A stretch of 64,000 nucleotides of DNA from Nereocystis luetkeana (lineage: Eukaryota > Sar > Phaeophyceae > Laminariales > Laminariaceae). Under the pieces are notes generated by a model, which saw nothing but the letters and a program-made list of their open reading frames with translations, searched no databases and was not told the DNA's origin. Made by a program: the position numbers and the translations under genes. The stretch covers positions 3,557,114 through 3,621,113 of the forward strand of contig JARUPZ010000034.1 in assembly GCA_031213475.1 (NCBI GenBank). Reading direction: 5' to 3'. Shown here in pieces: positions 1 to 11,698 of the stretch. The stretch's first letter is position 1. The number at the start of each line of letters is the position of its first letter.

Positions 1-1128
1 GCCGCCCGTGAGGTCCTCGAGCCGTCATCCTCTACCCCCGCCCACGTCGGTGTGGCCGGCGATGCCGAGGGGGCGTCATCATCGCCCGAAGTGCCTTCGC
101 TTCCGAACGCCACCGCTCCCACGAGAGACGTGGTCACGGCTGCGGCCGCAGACAGTGAAATGCCTTCGTCTACTGCTGATTGCGCAGGCGTTAACGCGAG
201 CGACGGGGCGGACGCGTCGGCCATCAACGAGAGTGTAATCTCTCCGCCGGTTGAATCGGAGAGTGGCATTATCGTCGTCGGCGCTAATCTTGGCGATCTG
301 TCGCTGTCGCCCGATCTGGTCCCGGAGACGGAAGGTCCGGGCTTGTCCGCCATCCCTTCTCCCGCCGAGACTTTGGTGCCGGACGGCAAGGCTTTAGGTG
401 CGGCGGAAACGGCGGCGACGGCGGTGGCGACGACTGCTGCTGCGGCTGCGGCTGCGGCTGCGGCGGCTGCGGCGGCTACGGCTTCGGCCGCTGCGACTGC
501 GGGAACTTCGGGTACGTCGGTTCCGTGCCCGCCTGGTCCGCAACCCCTCGCTGCCGCTCCGGTTAAGTGCTGCTCGTGCGCCTGCCACGGCTCGCACCAC
601 GCCAGTCTGCTGCCCCCGACACCCCAACCGACGAAGCCGCGATTGAGCCGTCGCCAGCAGCGGCGGAGGGCGTCGGCGCCCGAGAAGCAGCCGCCCGCGG
701 AACCGCTAGGCGGAGCCAGCGGAAGCTTGGGGCGTGGCGGGAAGGGCGGAATCGGCAATCATGGTGGTGATGGTGGCGGGAGCGCGGCTAACAGTGCGTC
801 CGGCCCCAGGCGAATACACCCGACCCGGGCTCTCGTCCGTAACCTTAGCGAGGGGGCGCATCGCCCTTTAAGCCTTCACCAGCATCCCGTCGCGTGTACC
901 CCTGTCTTTCCCGCGACCGTCACCACCGCGGTTTCCGCTGCCGCTGCGGCCACAGCCGCCGCCGCAGCAGCGCCGGAGACCGGGGGCAAGTGCCCGGGCG
1001 AAGGATCCCCTGAGCGCAAGTCTGAGTACGCTGCAGGGACCCCTCCGCGCGCCGGGCAGCTACAGCGCAGGCTTGGTGCGAATGGCGGCGTAGGCAGCGG
1101 CGGTAACGCCGGGAGAGGGCGCGGCCGT

Positions 1129-1160
<32 letters not shown>

Positions 1161-2032
1161 TGGCGGCGGTGGTGGTGGTGGATCGTCTTCTGCGTCCGTT
1201 CCCCGCCTCTCGAACACACGGCGCCGAAAGAGCGAGTCGGGCCTGGGGCTAATGGCGGCCACGCCCACGTCGACCCGCTATGGCGATACATACCCCGGGT
1301 CCGGCGGCGGCGGCGGCGGCAGCGGTGGCGGGGGCGTTGGCGGCGGTGGTGGCAGCGGAGGGGGAGGAAGTGGCGGTCAGCTCCGGAGCCAGCGAGCCGG
1401 CTCCACCCCGAACGCCACTACCGTAGGGCTGCCGGGGGGGGTGCAGGCGAACTCGAAGTCAGTCCCCCCGGTGCTCGCCTGGACGTGGAGCCCGTTCAAG
1501 AGCAGCAGCGCCGAGCTCCAAACGGACGCTGATGGCGCGATGCATGGGTGGTCGCGTGGGCGGAGCGGCAGCGATGCGGGGCCGGTGCACGGGAGGAGGG
1601 GGGCGCCGCCAATAGAGGAATTCCGTGGCTCCCTCACGGTGGAAGGATGGAACACGGACTCAAACGGTGGTGGCGGCGGCGGCGTCGGTGGTGGTGGTGG
1701 TGGTGGTGGTGGTGGCAGCGGCGGTGGTGGCGGCGGCGGTGCAGGTGCGGGAGGTGGAGATGGACGGGGACGCTCGAAGCAGTTCCCCTGGGGGGGCGGA
1801 CGAGGACGTCATCACGACGAAGGAGGTTCGATGTTTCGAAGCCGGGGGGGGTCGTGGGACTCCGACCCCCGCGACGGCTTCGAGTTCAGAATGGACCGCG
1901 ACCAGCAGAAAAGGGCGGGGGCGAGGTCGGCACCCAGGCGCGGCGCGGCGGGGCGGATGTTCGCGGAGGGGGCAAGGAGCGAGTCCGAGGTTGCGCCGCG
2001 GAGGCTGGTCGAGCCCGCTCAGACGGTGACAG
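1..2032 (+). CDS. TRF4-like gene, exon 1 (5' partial): low-complexity N-terminus
   Basis: Frame 1 is open from the first base to the donor CAG|GTACGC at 2033. The protein is biased: poly-Ala near residues 134-167, a Cys/His cluster near 190-200 ([11 protein letters not shown]), a Ser/Arg-rich basic patch after it, and Gly runs near 374-394, 434-460 and 557-588. The frame stays open to 2256, but the stretch after 2033 loses the Gly/Ser/Arg character and matches an intron start. The exon ends with one base of a split codon. No domain is recognisable. Because GGN repeats rarely make stops, openness alone is weak evidence; the phase match to the next exons is the stronger argument. Confidence 0.75.
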
Positions 2033-5000
2033 GTACGCTGAGATGCCGAGTAGTCCGAAAAAATGCCTCGTGGAAGTTGTCTAGTAAAGTCGTATCAAGC
2101 AGCTCTGTTGTGTCCTCACAGGTAGCTTTTTTCTTTTTGTCTGCCTACCAGAACTCGTTGGGCGCCGGGGCACCTTTAGCACCGACGGCGACGGCGGGGG
2201 CGGCGGCGGCCGAGGGCTACCACTCTGTCCTTAAATATAATGATCGTTTGGATTAATCATGAATAAACAACGGTGCATATATACTCCGGGGCAGAGCGTT
2301 ATCTAACGGGGCGCGCGGACGAACCATAGTGTCTTCTTCACGCCCACGCCCGCCCGTGGTGTGATGTGCGGTCGTTCGGAGTTGTAAAGAGACCGACCGA
2401 GTTGCAACCTTTCCATAGGCTGCTCAGCACGCTCTCTCTTGCTTTATCACACTCAGCCCTCGTCAGGGCCAACACAACAACGCTCGTCAGGTCAAACCGG
2501 CTACGTGGGCGGTCTAGCAGAGTAAATTGGTGCGCACCGCCCTCTCCCCCCCCCCTCCCCCCCCCTCCCCCCGCCTCTGTCCGCCTCACAAGCTGTTCTT
2601 GGTAGATTGCAGCTCGCCCTTCATGCGACTCGCCGAACACCTCACGGCTCTTCACGCTTGGTGCGAGCAATGTCTGCCCGGTCGGGGGTAACCCAACGTT
2701 CTCCGTCCCGGCGTTGTAAGGGTGCGAAGGTCTATGGTCGTACGACTTCGGCCATGCGTGATACCCGGTACACCCCCTCCCTCCTTCCCCCCCGTCATCC
2801 TCCTCCTCCATTATGAGGGCGAAACGACAGGTATTGAGGGTTGACCCCTTGCCGTCATCCTCCTTCTGTCCTCCTCTTCCTCGTCGTCCTCCTCCTCCTC
2901 CTCCTCCTCCTCTTTCTCATCCATTTTGAGCGTGAAACGGCAACCTTTTATGAGGAGTGGGTGACAATCATGCCGCAGCCGGTGCTGGTTCGTGTCCTTC
3001 GAAATAATTGAAAAACACGCCTGCCCCCATGCCTCGCTCGGCTTTCGTTCACCTCTCCCCGAAGTCGCTCTTTTTACCAAAGAACGAGCACTGCCCTTTC
3101 TCCCTCCCTCCTGTATGTATATACCTCAGCACGTGCAATGTACGTCAGTAGGGGAGTCTTGACCGCTTCCGGTGTCGGCCTATGAAAACCAAATATATAG
3201 TCGTAATCTTATTCTGTGAACTGATTGCCCCTTTCTCTTTTTTCCTCGCCTTCGCCCTTCGCCCCTCGCCTCGCCTCGCCTCGCCTCGTTTTTTTTTGTT
3301 TTTTTCTGTGGCAGCCCGCGCCGGGTTCAGCTCGGAAGACGAGGGCTGCGATGCGTCCCTCGCGGGGACCGGGGATGTGGGGGCCGACGACGCTGGAGAG
3401 TGGATGCGTGTCTACCCCGGGGACGATGTGAACAGGTGAAAAGCGTTCATGCCTCGGACAGATCAAATAGATCATCTATAGACCAGACAGATCATTCCCA
3501 CAGTTCGTGGTCTAGATCTTTCAAGGGCGTATAGATAGATCCATTTTGTACGATCTAGCTGATGTTGCCGGGTGGGACCCGCTTTTATCTGCATGGTGTA
3601 GCAGCACAGGTTTCTTGGGTTGGGTCTGCACTGTGGACAGATCCTTCACAACCTCTCAGATCGGCAGGGGAGGAACTGAATCATCTATCTGTAGATAGAT
3701 AGATCATGATCTATCTGAGCTGTTCGAGGTGTGGAAGCGTTTGTGACGACGGGCTAGGTTTTATGGTAACGAGCTAATGTCAGATCATCATCTTCATCGT
3801 CAGCACCTTTCCCTTCCCCCCTGTAAAACATGACATGTTCGCTGAGGAAACCCACCCGGAGTGACAGCGGTATTTGTCGTGAGTGCGGTGTTTAGTCGGT
3901 AGCGCTCGATGGTATGATGGCGGGCAGTGGAGAAAACGTGAACGAGCAAACATAGACTGCGCTAGGCTACTACGAAAAAGCAATAAGTGGTCGCCCCGTC
4001 AGGGGCCGGGGTAGATAATATGACAGGGTACTACATTAGGTGTGCCTTAGTGGTTCACCTCTATGATAGGGACCGACGGGTATCTGTTTGTGCAACACTT
4101 TTCAGAGCGCGAAAACACATAGTGGGTGCGATATCGTCCCCCTCCCCTACCCTTCCTTCCCTCCCCCCTCCCCCCCCTCCCCTCCCCCTCTTCCCCCCTC
4201 CCCTCCCTCCCCTCCCCTCCCCTCCCCCCCTCCCCTCCCCTCCCCTCCCTCCCCTCCCCTCCCCTCCCCTCCCCTCCCCTCCCCTCCCCTCCCCTCCCCT
4301 CCCCTCCCTCCCCTCCCCTCCCCTCCCCTCCCTCCCCTCCCCTCCCCTCCCCTCCCTCCCCTCCCCTCCCCTCCCCTCCCCTCCCCTCCCCTCCCCTCCC
4401 CTCCCCTCCCCTCCCCTCCCCTCCCCTCCCCTCCCCTCCCCTCCCCTCCCCTCCCCTCCCCTCCCCTCCCCTCCCCTCCCCTCCCCTCCCCTCCCCTCCC
4501 CTCCCTCCCCTCCCCTCCCCTCCCCTCCCTCCCCTCCCCTCCCCTCCCCTCCCCTCCCCTCCCCTCCCCTCCCCTCCCTCCCCTCCCCTCCCCTCCCCTC
4601 CCCTCCCCTCCCCTCCCCTCCCCTCCCCTCCCCTCCCCTCCCTCCCCTCCCCTCCCCTCCCCTCCCCTCCCCTCCCCTCCCCTCCCCTCCCCTCCCCTCC
4701 CCTCCCCTCCCCTCCCCTCCCCTCCCCTCCCCTCCCCTCCCCTCCCCTCCCCTCCCCTCCCCTCCCCTCCCCTCCCCTCCCCTCCCCTCCCCTCCCCTCC
4801 CCTCCCCTCCCCTCCCCTCCCCTCCCTCCCCCCCCCCGTCCTCCACCTCCCCTCTCACACACACCCCCACGCCGCAGTGCCCTTACTTGATTTTCTCACC
4901 CTCCCTTCCTCCCTTCCCCCCCCACCCCCCCGCTGTTTTCTGCCGCACTGTCCGCTCCGTTCCGTATAGCCGTCGGCTTGCCCCGGAGCGTGGGCGATGG

Positions 5001-5144
5001 CATCGAAGACACTTTCGTTTCGGATGGAGGTATCGGCGGCATCGGCGATACAGGGTCAGTTTTTGTTGCGCACCGCTGTTTATTTCCGTTGTTCAATGTT
5101 TTGCAGGCGTTCGTGTTCCATAGGAAACTTCACTGCTCGATTTA

Positions 5145-5176
<32 letters not shown>

Positions 5177-8100
5177 CACCTTTTTGAACATGTAACATAA
5201 TATTGTGAAATTTATCGTGTTCATTTTTGAGTACCATACGCCGTACCATACCGTACGGTATACATGAAATTTCAAAGCACGCCGTAATAATGTATAGTAA
5301 AGTTCGGACACAAGTGTAGCATTAGTTTATTGTTGCGTGCTGCTGCTATTTCATTTTTATTTTTTGTATCTGGGTACCATGGCATATCGGCTCAGTGCTT
5401 CCAGCGCGTGGCACTGCTCGGCGCCGATCGACCGTCGTTCTTACTTTTTTTTATACGGTACATACACTCAAATGGCTAGGCTTCTCGCCTCGTTTCTCTG
5501 CCCCGCTCCCAATCAACGAGAAGGGACGTCGCCTGTTCTTATTCGTCCCACCTCCCTGCCCCCCCCCCCCTCCTCCCGCCTCAGATATAGGCCATCGCCT
5601 CGTTGTTCACCCGTTCCTCCTCCCCCCCCCCCCCACCTGGGACAGAGAGGGAGGAAGCTCGGCCCCGACCGAATCGGAGCCCTTTCAAAGTGTTTCCGTA
5701 CTTCTTCCCTTTTTTCGCCCTTCTGCTCCGTCTCGAAAAAGCGATGTGAAATGACGAAGGCAAGCAACAAATGAGTACGCCCCCCCCCCCCCCCCCCCCC
5801 TAAACACGCCCTCCCGTCCCCTCCTTACCCCCCCCCCGTCTTTGTCGGCCTTGCAGCTCACTGAACGCCCCGAGCAGCAGCGTTAGTGTCCAACATGGTG
5901 AACGCGGGAGCCACGAGGGTGGGGGAGGAGGAGGAGGAGGAGGAGGAGGAGGTAGAGGTGGAGGGAGGTACCAGGACTTTGGTGGGGCGAGATTCCACGA
6001 GGTTGTCAGAAACAGGAGTACCGCTGCAGGCTTTTCGAAAGGGGGGGGCGGGGGTGGGGGCGGCGGTAGCGTTGGAACGTGGCGTGTTTCTCTTTCTGGC
6101 GTCGACGGCGACGCTGCGTACGCCTACTGCAGCGACGAGGACTACCGGGGCTTGGAGGGGGTGGGAGAGGAGCCGCAGCGGAAAGGCGGCAGCAGAGGCG
6201 GCGGTGGGGGCGCGGGGGGGGGTCGCGGCGGCGGTGGTGGCGGCGGTGGAGACGGGGAGTCTCACCGCAGGGACAATCAAAACACGGAGGTGATGCGATG
6301 CGTGCCATGCAGTACCGGCCCGGCCCGCCCATAAGAACGTAAACTCACAAGAAAGCCAATCCGAAAAATTGAAAACAGAAATGAGAAAGCTCTCAGCCTA
6401 GTCAGTGCCTAAGCTTTGAAGAAAGTTGGCCGCTTTTGTGCCTGGCCTTGGCCCAAGGCACACATTCATTGTGCACTACTGCTTACACAGGGAAAACCGT
6501 CCTCTCGGGGACTAGACATAAGAAAGCGCAACACAATAAAGTGTGATTTCGCGAGCGCCCAGAATAGGAAAGTCAGCCGGAGCCCGGTTTCAGGTTTCTT
6601 GTGAGAGGGCTGGTACTGCTGGATAGGGTAGGGGTAACGGCTTGACGACGCTGTAATTCACGCCTCTGACTGCGTGAGCTAGACAACCAGGGTACCGTTT
6701 TTTTTTTTGTGGCGGTCACCACGGCTGGCGGTCGAGTTAGGTCATTTTTGTGCGGGGAGAACCTTAACTCCGCACAAGGGGGATGATCGGGATGGCCGTA
6801 TCGCGTGGTGTGTATATGGTAAGGCACCCGCGAGGCAGTTACATAGTACAACCATTGCTGTCTCTGGAAGCGGCCACACCAGAAAAGGGATCAAGTCATT
6901 GACGCTGTCATCCATATGCAAGAAAATCCGCCTCACAAGCGGTTCTTAGTAGGATGCAGCTCACCTTTCATGCGGCTCGCCGAACACCTCACGGCGCTTC
7001 GTGCTTGGTGCAAGCAATGTCTGCCTGGTCAGTGAAAACCCGACGCGCTCCGTCTCGGCATTGCAGGGATGCGAGGTTCTATGGTCATACGACTACGGCC
7101 ATGCATGGTAATGAGATCACGCCCCCCCCCTCAAGCTTAACCCCGGCAAAACTGCATCCACTTTTTTTTAGACAATTTTTTTGACAGTCGGAATTGTTGT
7201 GTGGGGTATTTTTCGCAGGTCTCTGAGGGTTGACAGACATGATACCAGGTGTGTGCAACTGACCACCGCTTGCCCCCCTATCCCCCTCTCCCCCTCCCTC
7301 CCCCCCGCTCGCACGCAAGCACTGCTCCTCTTTTACCCCGCCCCTTCCTCTCCCCCCCATATTCGTCGCGCCTTGCCTACGTATTTCGTGTGAACAGGTA
7401 GAGGAAGACAACCTGCTTATGAGAGACATGTGTCTGCGGCTGGAGGCTGAAGTGGCGAAGCTGCGAAACCTTCTCGCCTCCGCGCAAGGCGCCGGCCCTT
7501 CGCAGGGAGACGGCTTGCCGCAGGCGGGCAGCGGGACAGGCAGCGGGGGCGGCGGGGGCGGCGGTAGCGGTAGCGCGGCAGGCGGCGGCGGCGGCAGCGG
7601 CGCCGGTGGTGGTGGCTCTGGTGGTGGAAACTTTTTGTCCGGGTTCGCGGGGGGTGGTAGCAGAGGTGTTCCGCGCATGTCACACATGGTGAGTGGGGTT
7701 GTATTGGTCTGATAGGCGTTGCTTTTGCGGAGGGGGGCGGGCGGTGGTGCACGGACGGCAAGCAGTTGTTTTTCTTATGCACCTCTGGCACGAAGGTTGT
7801 TCTGTATCACACGTGTGATAAGATAGCACACGCCCTATCACGCGTGTGATAAGATAGCACACCCCCTATCACACGTGTGATAATATAGCACACGCTCTAT
7901 CACACGTGTGATAAGATAGCACACGCCCTATCACACGTGTGATAAGATAGCACACGCTCTATCACACGTGTGATAATATAGCACACGCCGTATCACACGT
8001 GTGATAAGATATCACACCCCCTATCACACGTGTGATAAGATAGCACACCCCCTATTACACGTGTGATAAGATAGCACACGCCCTATCACACGTGTGATAA

Positions 8101-11100
8101 GATAGCGAACCCTCTCGGATGAATTTGCACACTGATTTCCTCGACAAAGGGTAGGGTGGGTACGCCGAGCGGGATGTGCCTATGAAGAGACCTTGACGAT
8201 TTTTTTCCTAAGCCCCCCTGTTTTTCTTGTGTTTGCCACCCTTGTAATTTTGGAGGACATCGGCTCGGAATATCGTCCCAGGACTCATGCTGTTCCGCTC
8301 TTGGGGGTTGCTGCTGCTGCTGCTATTCAACTGCTACAGCTATTCTGCTGCTGCTGCTGCTATTCGACTGTTGCAGCTATTCGGCGGCTGCTGCAGCTAT
8401 TCTGTGCTATTTGGCTGCTGCTACTGCGACTGTTGCTGCAGCTGCTGCTGCTGCTGCTGTTACTGCTATTGCCGCTGCTCGCTCGGTCTGCCAGGGCACA
8501 CAGACTGCATATGCTCGCCGCTTTGGGTGGGCGGGGCGAGAGACGGGGGTCTTTCCATAGCCATTGCGCCGATGACAGGCTGTTCTAAGTGGCGGAGGGA
8601 GGAGGGATCCCTTCCTCCCTCCCCCCGACTCTTGTTGTCGCTTCGACACCTTTACTCTTCGAGCTCGTTGTGCCCGTTCTATACAGCCGGTGCTGTTGGA
8701 AACGCGAGCGGGCTGAGTCGGTGCGTGCGGGTAAGGGGTTCAACAACGTCACGCGGCGAAAGTTTTGCAGCGGACATGCGTAGCCGCGGAATTTCTGTCT
8801 GTTGTGGCTTGACTCGTCAAAGGTGGTTGATAACCAAGATGAGACTGTTTCGCGCAAGAAAGACAGCAGGACGTGGCAGCCCCGCGCCTGCTCCATGTCG
8901 AGACCGTGCTCTTCCCGAGTCCGCATGCGCGAGCGCTCGCGCGCGCGCCTTCGCGCACGGCCCTCGCGCACGCGCCCTGATTATTCCGCCGAAAAGTATT
9001 CCATCGTGCAGCCCTTTTTCTCAAGTCAGCGGTAACGCAAGCGGTAACTCAAACTCAAATGGTGCAGGTGACGGCGGTGATTCTGAACACTTACGCTTAT
9101 TTTAACGCCATTGCGCTTACGCTTATGCTACTGCTTACGCTATAACGCTAATGACAAAAAGCTAATGCGCTAACGCCAGCGCTTATGCCAACGCTTACGC
9201 TGGCGTTTATGCTAACGCTTACTCTGGCACTTGTGCTAACGCTAGCGCCAATGCTTACGCTATCGTTTTACGCTAGCGCCATTACTATTGCGCTAACGCC
9301 ACCGCCAATGCTATCGCTTACGCGAACACTTGCAGTATCGCTGACGCTTACGCTAGCGCCATCACGAAGGCACTGAACGCTAATGCTAACGCCAACGCCA
9401 GCGCTAACGCTATCGCTTACGCTATCGCTTACGCTATCGCTTACGCCCACGCTAACGCTTATGCTATCACTAACGCTAGCGCTAACGCTAACTCGACGCC
9501 CGTCGTCCTCCACAGGTACGGCCGGTGAGACGAATGGTAACGGCAACACCCAACGCTCACGTTACCTCTAACGCTAACGCTTACACTGTCGCTCATGCTA
9601 ACGCCAATGCTAGCACCATCGCTAACGCTTACTACACTCGAAAGCGAACGCGGCCGCCTACACTAGCGCCAGTGCCGACGTTTCCCCCACCGACTATGCT
9701 AACGCTGACGCCTACGCCAACACTATCGCTAGTGGTTACGCTAGATATAACGACAACGCTGACGTAACGCCCGTCACCCTTCGCAGGTCATACCGGAGCA
9801 CAGGACGGCGGCATGGGAGGTGATGAGCGACGACGGCCAGGGATTGGTCATGTGGCAACGGCAAGCCCCCTTTGCTCCTTCGTGGACCGCGGGGCGAGGG
9901 GGGGCGGGGGCGGGAGGGGGTTACAACGGCTTCCGACCGACCGCTCCAGTTTTCGTACCTGGGCAGGTGGGGTTTATTTTTTTTCTCGTTTCTCTTGTTG
10001 CTTTTTCTTTCTTCTTTCTTTTTTTCTTCTTCTCTTTTGTTAATTTTTCTTCTTTCTTCTGTTTTCGCTTTTGTTATATTTGTATTTTTTTTTTCGCTGT
10101 CTTGTGTGTTTTGGGTTGCTATCACACTACCTTACGCGGCGACGAGCGACTGCACCCCGCTGTTTATACTAGTAGATAGCTTCTGCTCTCGTACCTTGAA
10201 GCGGTGGTCTTCCTCGTCGCGCCCTGCCCCAAAAAGCTCGCTTACCCTCTTCGCGAGTTACAGGCCGCGTTTCGTTACAGCGCCGGGTTTCCTATCTAGC
10301 AAGGCCACACACACACACCCGCACAGGCGAAAGACATGCACCCACTGCTGCCGACTGTCGTATGCAACACACAAACGCGCTTTAGTGCGTGTAATCGTCG
10401 GTAGCTCTTGATGCATGCTCCCGCCGCGCCGCACTCCGCTGCGTCGTCTGCTCGACCACCATCGATGCACTCCCTCCCGCGCTCCTCTTCTGTGAAAGAA
10501 GCATTACATCAGCAGTCGACGTAAAGTCAACCAACTGAGGGCTTGTGCCATGACACCAACCCGCGGGTAGTGTCTGGAAAAAATCGAAGTATCACGGATC
10601 GGGTTGGGTCGGGTCGGTTAGGGTCGGATCGAGTCAAGCGATTTCCAAACTCTCACGGATCGGGCAGCGTCACCCTTACCCGACCCGATCCCACCTGACC
10701 CGCGGGGTCTGATCCGACCGGTGAACATTCATGTTTATTTCCGAACCGTCCGCAATCAAAACACCACCAGACCTTGGTGTAGTAAGCAACCCTCTGGGAC
10801 ATACTGCAAGGGCAATCAACTGGAGAATACAAGGAGAATATCGAATTACCCTGCGTGAAAAAAGCTAGCTTCATGTCATGGTGGGGATGAATAACAAAGC
10901 TTACCTTTCTATACTCACCGTTGCTTCCGCGCTCGTTTTTTTTCTTCTCTTTCCCCATGCTGCTGCGGCGTGTAACTTTTTTTCGAACGCTTTTTTTAAT
11001 TGGTCCGTCGTTCGGTTTGTAGCAATTTACCCCGCCGCCTGGAGGCAACGGTGGTGGTGGCGGTGGAGGTCCTGCTCTCCCTCTTCCGGGCCAACAGCAG

Positions 11101-11665
11101 CAGCAGCAGCAGCAGCAGTCACAACCACAGCAGCAACAGCAGCAACAACAGCAGCAACAGCAGCAGCAGCAGCAGTCGAAGCCACCGCCAGTGCCTGTAC
11201 CTGCTCCTGCTGCCCCTGCGGCGGCGGCGGCGGCGCACCAGCTTCCACCGAATGAACATAAAAAACCACCGCTGTCGCAACCCCGCCAACAACAACAACA
11301 ACGGCAGCAGCAGCAGCGGCAGCAACAGAGGCAGCATCCCACGCATCAAGGACTCCAGAACGGAGGCGTTGTCATCCCAAGAGGGGAACGGGACATTCCT
11401 TCACCCCCCCCCCCTGTTGGTGCGTACGGGGCTGGGTGGCCGATTACCGGTATCGGCGGCGTTGGAATCGGCGCAGGCGGTGGCGGCGGTGGGGAATTGG
11501 GCTGGTCAGGTGGTGCTGGAAGCGGGGGTTGGGGAGGAGCTGGGGGGGGCGGGGGAGCCGTTCCGTGGGACGACGATTACCGCGCTCTGAGAGCTAGACT
11601 GGAGGTGCCTTCGCTCGGTTTCGGGACGCTGAGGATGTCGGGCCAGGGAGGTGGGAGTCTGCTTC

Positions 11666-11698
<33 letters not shown>

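Noticed and set aside
2033-2256. Continuation of the first frame past the donor at 2033 to a stop at 2256
   Set aside because: The reading loses its composition at a consensus donor, and reading on would leave the later in-phase catalytic exons unconnected.
4047-4870. Several overlapping frames of 250-380 codons on both strands
   Set aside because: All run through the CCCCT tract, which contains no stop codon in any phase; the products are pure Pro/Ser/Leu or Gly/Arg/Glu.
7805-8110. Regular array that might suggest CRISPR
   Set aside because: Units are contiguous 31-bp tandem repeats without unique spacers, in a eukaryotic intron.
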